Assembly (NCBI GenBank): GCA_964409675.1
Contig: CAYPEF010000005.1
Location: forward strand, 1 to 41,952
Source of the DNA: CAYMDD01 sp964409675
GTDB taxonomy: Bacteria > Pseudomonadota > Alphaproteobacteria > Rickettsiales > SXRF01
Reading direction: 5' to 3'
Length of the DNA: 41,952 bases
The translations under genes were made by a program, and so were the position numbers. The stretch's first letter is position 1, and every line of letters begins with the position of its first letter. Below are positions 31,429 to 40,383 of this stretch, piece after piece. The notes under the pieces are model-generated. The model saw nothing but the letters and a program-made list of their open reading frames with translations. It had not been told where the DNA came from and made no database searches.

Positions 31429-33111
31429 ATGCTTATACAGCTTTCCATTCGTAACATCATTTTGATCGAAAGCTGCGATATAAGCCTGAAGAGCGGCTTA
31501 TGCGTGCTTTCCGGCGAAACCGGCGCCGGTAAATCGATATTGCTTGATTCACTTGGCCTTGCGCTTGGCGCGCGCGCGGACGCGGGGTTGATCCGCAGCG
31601 GTGAAACGACTGGCTCGGTCACTGCGGAGTTCGATATCGCAAATAACAAAGCCGCCAAACAGGTGCTATCCGAGCTTGACCTTGAATCGTCCGATACGCT
31701 CATCATCCGCCGCAGCCTGAGTGCGGATGGTAAAACCCGGGCGCTGGTAAATGACCAGTCCGTCACCGCCACCGCCCTTAAAAAAATCGCGGAAACACTG
31801 GTCGAACTGCACGGCCAGCATGACCAGAAAACCCTGCAGGATGCGGTGTTGCATCGGGCGATGCTGACCGATTACGGCAAGCTTGCAAGCGCGCAAAAAA
31901 ATGTCGCCGAGCAGTACCAGCAATGGAGCGAGTGCAAAAAAGCCATCGCTGAACTGCGCGAAGAGGTGGAACGTGCCACCCGCGAGCAGGAATATCTGCG
32001 CCATATGCGCGGCGAGCTTAAGGCTCTGAACCCGCAGGTCGGAGAGGAGGAGGCTCTTACCAGCACTCGTATCAGCATGATGCAGAATGAAAAAATGTTT
32101 GAGGTGTTGAACGAAGCGATCGCTGAGCTTAACAGCGGCAAAGGCGTTGTTGGCGCGATACGCGGTGCGCAGCGCACACTTACCCGCTCCACTCTTACTG
32201 CCAGCCAGGAAAAATTCACGCCGATCATTGACGGCCTCGAAAAAGCTGCGCTGGAAGCCGAAGAAGCGCTTTATGCACTCGAAAAAATCGGTAGTGACGC
32301 CGAGTTCGACCCGCGCCAACTGGAGGATATGGAGGAGCGTTTGTTCGCCCTCAAAGCCGCCGGGCGAAAATATAACCTGCCGGTCGATGAGCTTGCCATT
32401 CTGAAGGATGAGGTGGAAGAAAAACTGGCGATTATCGATTCTCAGGAAAGCAAGTTAAAAGCCCTGCAGGAAGCAGAAAATAAGGCTAAGGACGAATTCC
32501 TGAAACTGGCAAAAACTCTTTCCGACAACCGCAAAAAGGCAGCGGCAAAACTGGAAAACACCATTGAAAAAGAACTTGCGCCGCTGAAGATGGAAGGCAC
32601 GCGCTTCCGCGTGCGCATAGATACCATGGACGAAGCATATTGGAATGCGAGCGGTATTGACCATGTCCAGTTTGAATGCGCCACCAACGTAGCCAAGGGT
32701 GTGAAGGATGTGATCTATTCGTCCTTAAGCAAGATCGCTTCCGGCGGTGAGTTATCACGCTTCATGCTGGCCATGAAAGTGGCGCTTAGCAGCAGCGCGG
32801 TGCCAACCATGATCTTTGATGAAATAGATACCGGCACTGGCGGCGCCGTGGCCGATGCTATTGGCAAACGTCTCGCCGAGCTCGGTAAAAATTCACAGGT
32901 GCTGGTGGTAACGCATCTGCCGCAGGTGGCCGCGCGCGGAAGTCAACACTTACTTATCCGCAAGCAGGAAAAGAGCAAGAAAATAACCACGCAGGTCACA
33001 GAACTTTCCGGTGACAGCAGGCAGGAAGAGCTGGCGCGGATGCTGGCGGGTGAAACCATCACCACCGAAGCGCGCAAAGCCGCCCAGAAGCTGCTGGAGG
33101 AAGCAGCGTGA
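31429..33111 (+). CDS. recN: DNA repair protein RecN
   Basis: 560 residues, normal length for this SMC-like ATPase. Walker A GETGAGKS at 29-36, ABC signature KIASGGELSRFMLA and Walker B MIFDEIDTGTGG near residues 440-470, separated by long coiled-coil arms; LPQVAARGSQHLLIRK follows. It holds broken DNA ends during recombinational repair. The stop overlaps the ligA GTG start (GTGA at 33108-33111). Confidence 0.95.
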   Translation: MLIQLSIRNIILIESCDISLKSGLCVLSGETGAGKSILLDSLGLALGARADAGLIRSGETTGSVTAEFDIANNKAAKQVLSELDLESSDTLIIRRSLSADGKTRALVNDQSVTATALKKIAETLVELHGQHDQKTLQDAVLHRAMLTDYGKLASAQKNVAEQYQQWSECKKAIAELREEVERATREQEYLRHMRGELKALNPQVGEEEALTSTRISMMQNEKMFEVLNEAIAELNSGKGVVGAIRGAQRTLTRSTLTASQEKFTPIIDGLEKAALEAEEALYALEKIGSDAEFDPRQLEDMEERLFALKAAGRKYNLPVDELAILKDEVEEKLAIIDSQESKLKALQEAENKAKDEFLKLAKTLSDNRKKAAAKLENTIEKELAPLKMEGTRFRVRIDTMDEAYWNASGIDHVQFECATNVAKGVKDVIYSSLSKIASGGELSRFMLAMKVALSSSAVPTMIFDEIDTGTGGAVADAIGKRLAELGKNSQVLVVTHLPQVAARGSQHLLIRKQEKSKKITTQVTELSGDSRQEELARMLAGETITTEARKAAQKLLEEAA

Positions 33112-35162
33112 ATTTCATAGATGCAAACCGGCAGTGGAAAAAACTCGCCGCTGAGATACGTCATCATGATGCGCTCTATTACCAGCAGGATAGACCGGTA
33201 ATTTCTGATGCGGAGTATGACTCTCTGCGCCGCGAACTGGAGAATCTCGAAAAACAATTCCCCGAACTGCAAACCCCCGATAGCCCAACGCAGAAGGTCG
33301 GTGCGCCACCGCTGGAAAAATTTGCCAAGGTAAAACATTCCGTGCCGATGCTGTCGCTGAATAACGCATTTTCCGAGGAAGATGTGCGCGAATGGGATGC
33401 GCGGAATAAGAAATTTTTAGGTTTCGATGAAGGTGCTAAGATTGATTATATATATGAACCAAAGATAGATGGATTATCATTTTCAGCTAGATACGAAAAT
33501 GGAAAATTTGTGCAGGGCCTTACTCGTGGCGATGGAGAACTAGGTGAGAACATAACTGAAAATTTGGCAACTGTTTTACCGCGAGAATTAAAAGGTAATC
33601 CACCAAAAATTCTAGAAGTTCGTGGTGAAGTCTATATGTCTCATGCTAATTTTGCAGATATCAATGCAACACTTTCAGATGATGAAAAATTTGCAAATCC
33701 GCGTAATGCTGCAGCAGGGAGTTTAAGGCAAAAAGATGCAAACATTACAGCATCTAGGAAATTAAGTTATTTTGTTTACGGATGGGGAGAAATGAGTGAG
33801 AGTTTGGGTAACTCGCACATGCAAATAATGACGAAATTAAAAGACTATGGATTAGAACTAATTCTTGGTCGTTTGACATTCAAAATTCTTAATATTCCTG
33901 CTCTTGCTTCGGATATACCGCACTTTCTTGATATTCATCAAAAAATAAGTAAAGGCGATATTAAACTTGATTTCGACATTGATGGTCTGGTCTACAAAGT
34001 TAATAAATTAGAATTACGTGAAAGACTCGGAGAAGTAGCGCGTGCGCCGCGATGGGCGATTGCGCATAAGTTTCCGGCGGAGCAGGCAGTGACGGTGGTG
34101 GAGGCTATCGATATACAGGTGGGGCGTACGGGCACGTTAACCCCAGTGGCGCGTTTGAAGCCCATTACCGTTGGCGGTGTGGTGGTTTCCAATGCCACGC
34201 TGCATAACCAGGATGAGATCGAGCGCAAGGACATTCGCGTGGGCGACACGGTGGTGGTGCAGCGGGCGGGGGATGTGATACCGCAGGTGGTGTCGGTGGA
34301 TGTGAGCAAGCGCCCGGCGCATTCGCACAAATATATTTTTCCGGATGTGTGCCCGGTATGCGGCAGCCACGCCACGCGCGAGGAAGGCGAGGCGGCGATT
34401 CGCTGCACCGGCGGCCTGCTCTGTGAGGCGCAGCTGGTCGAGCGTATCCGCCATTTTGTGGCGCGTGGCGCGCTGGATATTGAGGGGTTGGGTGAGAAGC
34501 AGATCCAGGCGTTCTGGAATGACGGGCTTATCAAAAACGTCACCGATATTTTTTCCTTGAAAGAAAAAGCCGCTGACATTGAAAAGCGCGAAGGCTGGGG
34601 CAAAAAATCGCTGGATAATTTGCTTAATGCTATCGAAACCGCGCGCAATGTATCACTCGAAAAATTCATTTATGCGCTGGGAATCCGCCATGTTGGCGAG
34701 GTAACGGCTAAGTTGCTGGCGCGGGAATTTTCCACCGATAAGAACTGGTTTGCGGCGATGAAGGAACTGCCAACCAATGCCGAAATAAGCGCGCAGGTGC
34801 AGAATATAAACGGTATTGGCGGCATCGTCGCCCAGTCGCTTAGCGATTTTTTTGCTGAAGAGCATAACGTGGAGATCGTGGAAAAATTAGTGGCGGAACT
34901 GAATATTGCTGATGCCAAAGTAGCAAGCGGCAATTCGCAGGTCAGCGGCAAAACCGTGGTGTTCACCGGAACATTGGTAAAAATGACGCGGGCGGAGGCT
35001 AAGGAACGCGCAGAAAATCTGGGCGCTAAAGTTGCAAGCAGCGTGTCGGCGAAAACCGATTTTGTGATCGCTGGAGCCGATGCTGGCTCAAAACTGAAAA
35101 AAGCTGCGGAGCTTAATGTAAAAGTCCTCAGCGAAGATGAATGGCTGGAGCTTATCAAATGA
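33108..35162 (+). CDS. ligA: NAD-dependent DNA ligase
   Basis: 684 residues from GTG 33108, coupled to recN. Domains: Ia (HHDALYYQQDRPVISDAEYD, NMN binding), adenylation domain with nucleotidyl Lys119 in EPKIDG and LEVRGEVYM, OB fold (VGRTGTLTPVARLKP), zinc finger C-P-V-C...C...C, helix-hairpin-helix repeats and C-terminal BRCT (SGKTVVFTGTL). It seals nicks in replication and repair. Odd: the middle third (about 33405-34030) is AT-rich with different codon choice, while its flanks match the neighbours. The frame is intact throughout. Confidence 0.95.
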   Translation: MNFIDANRQWKKLAAEIRHHDALYYQQDRPVISDAEYDSLRRELENLEKQFPELQTPDSPTQKVGAPPLEKFAKVKHSVPMLSLNNAFSEEDVREWDARNKKFLGFDEGAKIDYIYEPKIDGLSFSARYENGKFVQGLTRGDGELGENITENLATVLPRELKGNPPKILEVRGEVYMSHANFADINATLSDDEKFANPRNAAAGSLRQKDANITASRKLSYFVYGWGEMSESLGNSHMQIMTKLKDYGLELILGRLTFKILNIPALASDIPHFLDIHQKISKGDIKLDFDIDGLVYKVNKLELRERLGEVARAPRWAIAHKFPAEQAVTVVEAIDIQVGRTGTLTPVARLKPITVGGVVVSNATLHNQDEIERKDIRVGDTVVVQRAGDVIPQVVSVDVSKRPAHSHKYIFPDVCPVCGSHATREEGEAAIRCTGGLLCEAQLVERIRHFVARGALDIEGLGEKQIQAFWNDGLIKNVTDIFSLKEKAADIEKREGWGKKSLDNLLNAIETARNVSLEKFIYALGIRHVGEVTAKLLAREFSTDKNWFAAMKELPTNAEISAQVQNINGIGGIVAQSLSDFFAEEHNVEIVEKLVAELNIADAKVASGNSQVSGKTVVFTGTLVKMTRAEAKERAENLGAKVASSVSAKTDFVIAGADAGSKLKKAAELNVKVLSEDEWLELIK
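33405..34030 (+). other. AT-rich compositional patch within ligA
   Basis: From about 33405 to 34030 codons switch to AT-ending forms (GAT, AAA, TTA, AGA, ATA), then at about 34030 switch back within a few codons to GC-ending forms (GCG CGT GCG CCG CGA). It spans residues of about 100-307, including the adenylation-site Lys119. Boundaries are estimated by eye. Confidence 0.75.
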
Positions 35163-36064
35163 AAAAAATGTTCGAGAAAAATCCCTTTGCGCAGGCGGCC
35201 ATATATTGGCAGGTATTGTTCATGCTTCCGGCCAGTGCGGTGGGTACGGCGGAGGAAGCGTTCAATGATATTTCCACGTCTGTAGCTAATTTTGAGACTG
35301 ATGAAGAAAACGGCATCTGGACCTTTGAACTAATTTGTGCAGACAAACCAGATATTGAGGAGATAAAACGCCGGCTGGTGGTACTCGCGGAATTGCATGA
35401 TATTCCTGTGCCGGAAGCGAAGCTGGAGCAGATGGTGCAGGCCGATTGGCTGGCGCAGGTGGCGCGCGATTTTCCACCGCTTAGCATCGGCCGTTTTTTT
35501 GTACATGGTGCGCATGTCGAGGAACAACCGAAGGCGGGCAGCATTTCCATTCAGGTCGATGCCGGGGCGGCGTTTGGTTCCGGCGAGCACGGCACTACGC
35601 GTTGTTGCCTCGCGGCTATGGAATGGCTGGCACAGGGGCGCAGGTTCTCCAAAGTGCTGGATATGGGCACCGGTTCGGGGATACTGGCCATTGCCGCTGC
35701 CAAGCTGTGGAAGAGCAGGGTGCTGGCGGTTGACCTCGACCCGATTTCGGTTCGGGTAACGCAGGAAAATGCGAAGGTGAACGAGGTGAGTGAATTTATC
35801 GCCGCCGCCGTTTCCGATGGCTATAGCGCGATGCAGGTGAAAAGCTGTGCCCCGTATGATCTTATAATAGCAAACATTCTTGCGCGTCCGCTTATTGCTT
35901 TTGCGCCCTACCTGAAACAGAATCTGCGTGAAGGGGGGGTAGCGGTGCTTTCGGGGCTACTTGTGTCCCAGGAAAAACAGGTGCTTGCCGCACACCGGGC
36001 GCATGGTCTGGCTTTAAAACGCAAATTCGTGTATAATGACTGGTGCACTTTAGTGATTGGATAA
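35159..36064 (+). CDS. prmA: Ribosomal protein L11 methyltransferase
   Basis: 301 residues from ATG 35159, which overlaps the ligA stop (ATGA). The N-terminal ~110 residues form the substrate-recognition domain; then FGSGEHGTTRCCL, SAM motif I VLDMGTGSGILAIAA, acidic VLAVDLDPISV, and the active motif LIIANILARPLIAFAP. It trimethylates lysines and the N terminus of L11, whose gene lies 2 kb downstream. Sequence spacing is normal. It ends 2 bp before pepP. Confidence 0.93.
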   Translation: MKKMFEKNPFAQAAIYWQVLFMLPASAVGTAEEAFNDISTSVANFETDEENGIWTFELICADKPDIEEIKRRLVVLAELHDIPVPEAKLEQMVQADWLAQVARDFPPLSIGRFFVHGAHVEEQPKAGSISIQVDAGAAFGSGEHGTTRCCLAAMEWLAQGRRFSKVLDMGTGSGILAIAAAKLWKSRVLAVDLDPISVRVTQENAKVNEVSEFIAAAVSDGYSAMQVKSCAPYDLIIANILARPLIAFAPYLKQNLREGGVAVLSGLLVSQEKQVLAAHRAHGLALKRKFVYNDWCTLVIG

Positions 36065-36066
36065 AC

Positions 36067-37881
36067 ATGACCAACAAACTAACAGAACTTAGAAAATTGC
36101 TCGCAAATAATAAACTCGACGCATACCTCATACCGGTGCATGACGAGTGGATGAGCGAATACCCGCCGGCCTGTAACCGGCGCGTGGAGTGGCTTAGCGG
36201 TTTTTCCGGTTCGGCGGGGTTGGTGGTGGTGACCACCGACAAGGCGGCGCTGTTTGTGGATGGGCGGTATACGTTGCAGGCGGCGAAACAGGTGAGCAGT
36301 GATTACGAAGTGTTCAACAGCGGCGAGGTGACGCCGCAAAGCTGGCTTGCTAAATATTATAAGAATCCGACCATCGGTTATGACCCCAAACTCTACAGCA
36401 AAACCATGCTGGAAAAATTCAAAGGTGCAACTGCTGTTGCAACCACAAATTTAATTGATGCATTATGGAACGAGCGCCCGGCGGCACCGGCGAGCAAAAT
36501 ATTCGCGCATGACATAAAATATAGCGGCGAATCGGCGGGTTTGAAACAGGCGCGGGTGGCGGGTGAGATAAAAAAATCCGGTGCGGACGCGGCGTTCCTG
36601 ACCGCGCCTGAGAGTGTCAACTGGCTGCTCAATATCCGTGGCCGTGATGTGGAGAATACGCCGCTGTGCCTTGCTTATGCGATCATCGATGTAAAGGGCG
36701 CGGTGCATTTGTTTGTGGATGCGGTGCGCATTGATGATGTGCTGCGCAAACATCTGCCATCGGATGTAAAAATTTGCGCGCCGGAAAATATCGCTGATGA
36801 GCTCAAAGATTTTTCCGGCAGGAGTATGCTGCTGGATTCAGCGTCGGCGCCTTTATTCATCACGAATCTGTGCGATAAAGCCGGTGTAAGACTCGTTGAT
36901 GGTAAAGACCCGTGCGTGTTGTTCAAAGCCATTAAAAACCCGGTGGAAATAGCGGGAATGAGAAAGGCGCATATACGTGACGGGGCAGCGGTAGTAAAAT
37001 TGTTGCACTGGCTGGGTGAGAAAAAGGTGAGCGAACTGGAAGTGGTGGATAAGCTGCTTGAGTACCGCAATGCTGGTGAATTATTCGTGGAGCCGAGTTT
37101 CGATACCATTGCTGGTAGTGGCGAGCATGGTGCCATCGTGCATTACCGTGCGACAAAAGAAAGTAACCGCTGGCTGGAGCAGGGCGAGCTATTCCTGCTT
37201 GATTCGGGCGGGCAGTATTTTGACGGCACGACCGATATTACGCGTACGGTAGCAATAGGAGTGCCAACTGCCGAACATAAAAAACGTTTCACCCAGGTGC
37301 TGAAAGGTCATATCGCGCTCGCCACCGCCATATTCCCGGAAGGAACAACAGGGGCACAGCTGGATGCGTTGGCGCGCCAATATCTATGGGCGGATGGGGT
37401 GGATTATGACCACGGCACCGGGCATGGCGTGGGTTGTTTCCTCGGCGTGCATGAAGGGCCGCAAGGTATCAGCAAGCGGGCAGGGGTGGCGGCGCTGGCG
37501 GTGGGCATGGTGGTGTCCAACGAGCCGGGCTATTACAAAACTGGGGAATATGGCATACGTATTGAGAATTTGATCACGGTGGTGGAAAAATTTCCTTCTC
37601 CCTCTCCCACTGGGAGAGGGCGGGGTGAGGGCTCTTTCTTATCTAACGTGAGCAGCCCTCATCCTAACCTTCTCCCAGAGGGAGAAGGAACTAAGAAGTT
37701 TTTAGGCTTCGAAACCCTGACCTGCGCGCCGATAGATATAAATCTTGTAGATGTGTCACTGCTCACCGCCGACGAAAAAGAATGGCTGAATAATTACCAC
37801 GCATGGGTAAGGGCAGAGCTGGCACCGGCTTTAGATGAAAAAGAAACGGAGTGGCTTACAAAGGATACGGCAATTATTTAA
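36067..37881 (+). CDS. pepP: Xaa-Pro aminopeptidase (M24B) with an in-frame palindromic insertion
   Basis: 604 residues from ATG 36067. Three-domain long-form aminopeptidase P: two creatinase-like N-terminal domains (1-300) and the pita-bread catalytic domain. Metal ligands: Asp pair in FDGTTDITRT, His in GTGHGVGCFLGVHEGP, Glu in NEPGYYKTGEYGIRIENL (both Glu). It releases N-terminal residues ahead of proline. The segment of about 32 residues after ENLITVVEK (PSPSPTGRGRGEG...LLPEGEG) is encoded by an inverted repeat (37594-37687) and lies before the conserved FLGFETLT. The frame is kept, so the enzyme is probably active. Confidence 0.93.
   Translation: MTNKLTELRKLLANNKLDAYLIPVHDEWMSEYPPACNRRVEWLSGFSGSAGLVVVTTDKAALFVDGRYTLQAAKQVSSDYEVFNSGEVTPQSWLAKYYKNPTIGYDPKLYSKTMLEKFKGATAVATTNLIDALWNERPAAPASKIFAHDIKYSGESAGLKQARVAGEIKKSGADAAFLTAPESVNWLLNIRGRDVENTPLCLAYAIIDVKGAVHLFVDAVRIDDVLRKHLPSDVKICAPENIADELKDFSGRSMLLDSASAPLFITNLCDKAGVRLVDGKDPCVLFKAIKNPVEIAGMRKAHIRDGAAVVKLLHWLGEKKVSELEVVDKLLEYRNAGELFVEPSFDTIAGSGEHGAIVHYRATKESNRWLEQGELFLLDSGGQYFDGTTDITRTVAIGVPTAEHKKRFTQVLKGHIALATAIFPEGTTGAQLDALARQYLWADGVDYDHGTGHGVGCFLGVHEGPQGISKRAGVAALAVGMVVSNEPGYYKTGEYGIRIENLITVVEKFPSPSPTGRGRGEGSFLSNVSSPHPNLLPEGEGTKKFLGFETLTCAPIDINLVDVSLLTADEKEWLNNYHAWVRAELAPALDEKETEWLTKDTAII
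37594..37687. repeat. Palindromic element inserted in frame within pepP
   Basis: Left arm CCTTCTCCCTCTCCCACTGG... ending GGTGAGGGCT (37594 to about 37633), right arm from AGCCCTCATCC (37653) to GAGAAGG (37687). The arms are inverted copies, with GGGAGAGGG/CTCCC blocks and a short central gap. This CCCTCTCCC/CCCTCAcCC type is of a kind dispersed in many proteobacterial genomes, normally between genes. It adds about 32 codons. Confidence 0.85.
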
Positions 37882-38024
37882 TTGCCGGGTGAGTCAGGCG
37901 TAGCTGGTTTTTGAAGAGTGTCCACACCAATTGCAGTAGCACCAATTAATTTGTTGAATTTTATAAATAATGGCCTTTTCTGATAATAAATTATACAAAA
38001 CCTCCAAAAAATATTAAAAAACTC

Positions 38025-38053
38025 TTGCATTAACTCCCATCCGCCTCTATAAG
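38025..38053 (+). promoter_or_regulatory. Sigma-70-type promoter of the rplKAJL-rpoB cluster
   Basis: TTGCAT (38025-38030) and TATAAG (38048-38053) with a 17-bp spacer, about 105 nt upstream of the rplK ATG. The leader holds the palindrome GGCTTTTAAAAGCC (38112-38125) and a small GGTG/CACC hairpin, possibly a protein-binding site. The rest of the 282-bp gap shows no gene. Confidence 0.65.
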
Positions 38054-38163
38054 TCCTTTCCCCTCGCGAAATATTTTTGCTTTAGGGACATTAGTTTTTG
38101 GGAGTTTGTGCGGCTTTTAAAAGCCTGGTGCGAACGTTAACACCACTTCGTTAGGATATTAAA

Positions 38164-38598
38164 ATGGCTAAAAAAGTAGTTGGTTATATTAAATTGGAGA
38201 TACCTGCCGGTAAGGCAAACCCATCTCCGCCAGTTGGTCCGGCACTCGGCCAACGTGGTCTGAACATCATGGAATTTTGTAAAGCATTCAACGCCGCCAC
38301 CCAGAAAATGGAGCCGGGCGCGCCGATACCTGTTATCATTACCGCGTATCAGGACCGTACCTTTACTTTCGTAACTAAGCTGTCACCGGTTTCTTATTAT
38401 ATTAAAAAGGCTATCGGCCTGCAGAAAGGCTCGCAGACCCCGGGTAAGGGTACTGTCGCCGGTAAGATCACCATGACCCAGATCCGCAAGATCGCGGCTG
38501 AAAAAATGAAAGACCTCAATGCTCATGACGTTGAAGCAGCAGCGCGCATGGTGCGCGGCTCTGCCCAGTCAATGGGTCTAGAAATAGTGGAGGCGTAA
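38164..38598 (+). CDS. rplK: 50S ribosomal protein L11
   Basis: 144 residues, usual length. Begins MAKKVVGYIKLEIPAGKANP, followed by PPVGPALGQRGLNIMEFCKAFN and, near the end, IAAEKMKDLNAHDVEAAARMVRGSA, the rRNA-binding C-terminal domain. It binds the GTPase-associated centre of 23S rRNA and is the target of PrmA. It opens the cluster here without nusG upstream, and is followed 1 nt later by rplA. Confidence 0.97.
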   Translation: MAKKVVGYIKLEIPAGKANPSPPVGPALGQRGLNIMEFCKAFNAATQKMEPGAPIPVIITAYQDRTFTFVTKLSPVSYYIKKAIGLQKGSQTPGKGTVAGKITMTQIRKIAAEKMKDLNAHDVEAAARMVRGSAQSMGLEIVEA

Positions 38599-38599
38599 G

Positions 38600-39298
38600 A
38601 TGCCAAGAATCGCAAAACGCAGAAAAGCACTGGTTGCCAAGGTTGATACTGGCAAGCGCTATACCCTCAAAGAAGCGGTAAAGCTGGTTAAATCTTCCGC
38701 TAATACCAAATTTGATGAAACTATCGATGTTGTTATCAATACCGGCCTTGATCCAAAACAGACTGATCAACTGGTGCGCGGTATGGTTTCTATGCCTAAC
38801 GGTACTGGTAAATCTATCCGTGTGGCAGTGTTTGCCCGTGGTGATAAAGCTGCTGATGCTGTTAAAGCTGGCGCTGAGTTCGTTGGCGCGGAAGACCTTG
38901 CTGAAAAGATTCTCGCCGGGTTCACTGATTTTGACCGTCTTATCGCATCACCAGATATGATGGGTGTGGTCGGTAAGCTTGGTAAAGTGCTCGGTCCAAA
39001 AGGCCTGATGCCGAATCCTAAGCTTGGAACTGTTACCCCGAACGTGGTTGACGCGGTTAAAGCTGCTAAATCCGGTCAGGTTGAATTCCGTCTTGATAAA
39101 GCAGCTATCATCCATGCCGGCGTTGGCAAAGCTAGTTTCACTGAAGAGGCTATCGCCCAGAACATCAAAACATTTGTTGATGCAGTGGTGAAAGCCAAGC
39201 CATCTGGTGCCAAAGCCAACTACATCAAAAAAGTCGGCATTTCTTCAACCATGGGTCTGGGCATAAAGCTCGATCTTTCCGATCTGCTCGCTGCGTAA
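38600..39298 (+). CDS. rplA: 50S ribosomal protein L1
   Basis: 232 residues. Conserved segments: AKRRKALVAKVDTGKRYTLKEA, ASPDMMGVVGKLGKVLGPKGLMPNPKLGTVT, and C-terminal AKPSGAKANYIKKVGISSTMGLGIKLDL. Forms the mobile L1 stalk at the E site and in many bacteria represses its own operon. Starts 1 nt after the rplK stop. Confidence 0.97.
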   Translation: MPRIAKRRKALVAKVDTGKRYTLKEAVKLVKSSANTKFDETIDVVINTGLDPKQTDQLVRGMVSMPNGTGKSIRVAVFARGDKAADAVKAGAEFVGAEDLAEKILAGFTDFDRLIASPDMMGVVGKLGKVLGPKGLMPNPKLGTVTPNVVDAVKAAKSGQVEFRLDKAAIIHAGVGKASFTEEAIAQNIKTFVDAVVKAKPSGAKANYIKKVGISSTMGLGIKLDLSDLLAA

Positions 39299-39310
39299 GG
39301 AGACACAACC

Positions 39311-39829
39311 ATGCCAATGACTCGTGTACAGAAAAAAGAACTTATCGAATCGACCAATGCCAAGCTGGGAAAGGCTCAGATTGCTTTGGTGGTTCATAAT
39401 AACGGCCTTACCGTTGCTCAGGTTTCTGAACTCCGCCGTAATTTACGTGCGGTAGGTGCAGAATTCAAGGTAACCAAGAATAAACTGGCTAAAATTGCTA
39501 CCAAGGATACGGCGTTTGAAGGTATCAATGACCTTCTGAAAGGCCCGACCGCTATCGCTACTTCCGATGATCCGGTATCGGTAGCTAAAGGGTTGGTGGA
39601 TTTTGCCAAAAATAATGAAAAACTAGTGATAGTTGGTGGCGCATTTGGGGCGCAGAAGCTGGATGCAAAGGGTGTTGAAGCCCTTGCCAAGCTTCCATCC
39701 CTTAATGAGCTGCGTGCGAAAATTGTTGGAATGCTGCAAACTCCTGCTACCCGGATTGCTGGCGTTCTGCAAGCCCCGGGCGGTCAGGTTGCGCGGGTGG
39801 TTGCTGCTAAAGCAAAGAAGGGTGAGTAG
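39311..39829 (+). CDS. rplJ: 50S ribosomal protein L10
   Basis: 172 residues from ATG 39311 behind AAGGAGAC; ATG 39317 is an alternative. N-terminal rRNA-binding domain (LRRNLRAVGAEFKVTKNKLAKIA), then the helical tail that binds L7/L12 dimers. Only 12 bp separate it from rplA, so the L10-leader RNA found in many bacteria is not present between them. The 58-bp gap to rplL is AT-rich. Confidence 0.96.
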   Translation: MPMTRVQKKELIESTNAKLGKAQIALVVHNNGLTVAQVSELRRNLRAVGAEFKVTKNKLAKIATKDTAFEGINDLLKGPTAIATSDDPVSVAKGLVDFAKNNEKLVIVGGAFGAQKLDAKGVEALAKLPSLNELRAKIVGMLQTPATRIAGVLQAPGGQVARVVAAKAKKGE

Positions 39830-39887
39830 GGTTGGTTTAATTTAGTATTTTTATTAATTTATTGTTTTTTTGTTGGGAGTAAAAATT

Positions 39888-40277
39888 ATGTCTGCAAATC
39901 TTGCACAAATCGTGGATACCTTGTCCGCTTTGACTGTTCTCGAAGCTGCTGAGCTGTCTAAAATGCTTGAAGAAAAATGGGGTGTGTCTGCTGCCGCTCC
40001 TGTGGCTGTAGCTGCAGTTGGTGGCGCTGCTGCCGGTGGCGCTGCGCCTGCTGGTGAAGCACAGACCGAGTTCAACGTTATCCTTGCTTCAGCTCCTGCT
40101 GACAAGAAGATCAACGTGATCAAGGTTGTTCGTGAAGTAACTGGTCTTGGCCTCAAAGAAGCCAAAGACCTGGTTGAAGCTGCACCAAAGCCAGTTAAAG
40201 AAGGCGTATCTAAAGACGAAGCTGAGAAGATCAAAAAAGCTCTCGTTGAAGCTGGCGCAACCGTTGAAGTTAAATAA
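39888..40277 (+). CDS. rplL: 50S ribosomal protein L7/L12
   Basis: 129 residues from ATG 39888 behind GGGAG; the frame is open to 39870 but lacks a site there. N-terminal dimerisation domain (LAQIVDTLSALTVLEAAELSKMLEEKWG), Ala/Gly hinge (AAAPVAVAAVGGAAAGGAAPAG) and the C-terminal factor-binding domain (KKINVIKVVREVTGLGLKEAKDLVEAAPKPVKEG). Forms the stalk that recruits translation factors. Confidence 0.97.
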   Translation: MSANLAQIVDTLSALTVLEAAELSKMLEEKWGVSAAAPVAVAAVGGAAAGGAAPAGEAQTEFNVILASAPADKKINVIKVVREVTGLGLKEAKDLVEAAPKPVKEGVSKDEAEKIKKALVEAGATVEVK

Positions 40278-40300
40278 TTTCAATTGATTGTTATTTATAA

Positions 40301-40332
40301 GGGGTGACGTGAGTTTTCACGTCACTCCCTTT
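40301..40332 (+). terminator. Hairpin between rplL and rpoB, likely attenuator or processing site
   Basis: Stem GGGGTGACGTGA / TCACGTCACTCC of 12 bp (one G-T pair) with loop GTTT, followed only by CTTTGC, a weak T run. The position matches the partial terminator and RNase III site between L12 and RpoB in other proteobacteria, which lowers rpoBC expression relative to ribosomal proteins. Confidence 0.75.
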
Positions 40333-40383
40333 GCTATTTATACTGCTACAAGACTTATAAAAATTCTAAGTATAGGGGTCATC

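Noticed and set aside
39299..39310. L10-leader regulatory RNA between rplA and rplJ
   Set aside because: Only 12 bp separate the genes, too short for the leader.
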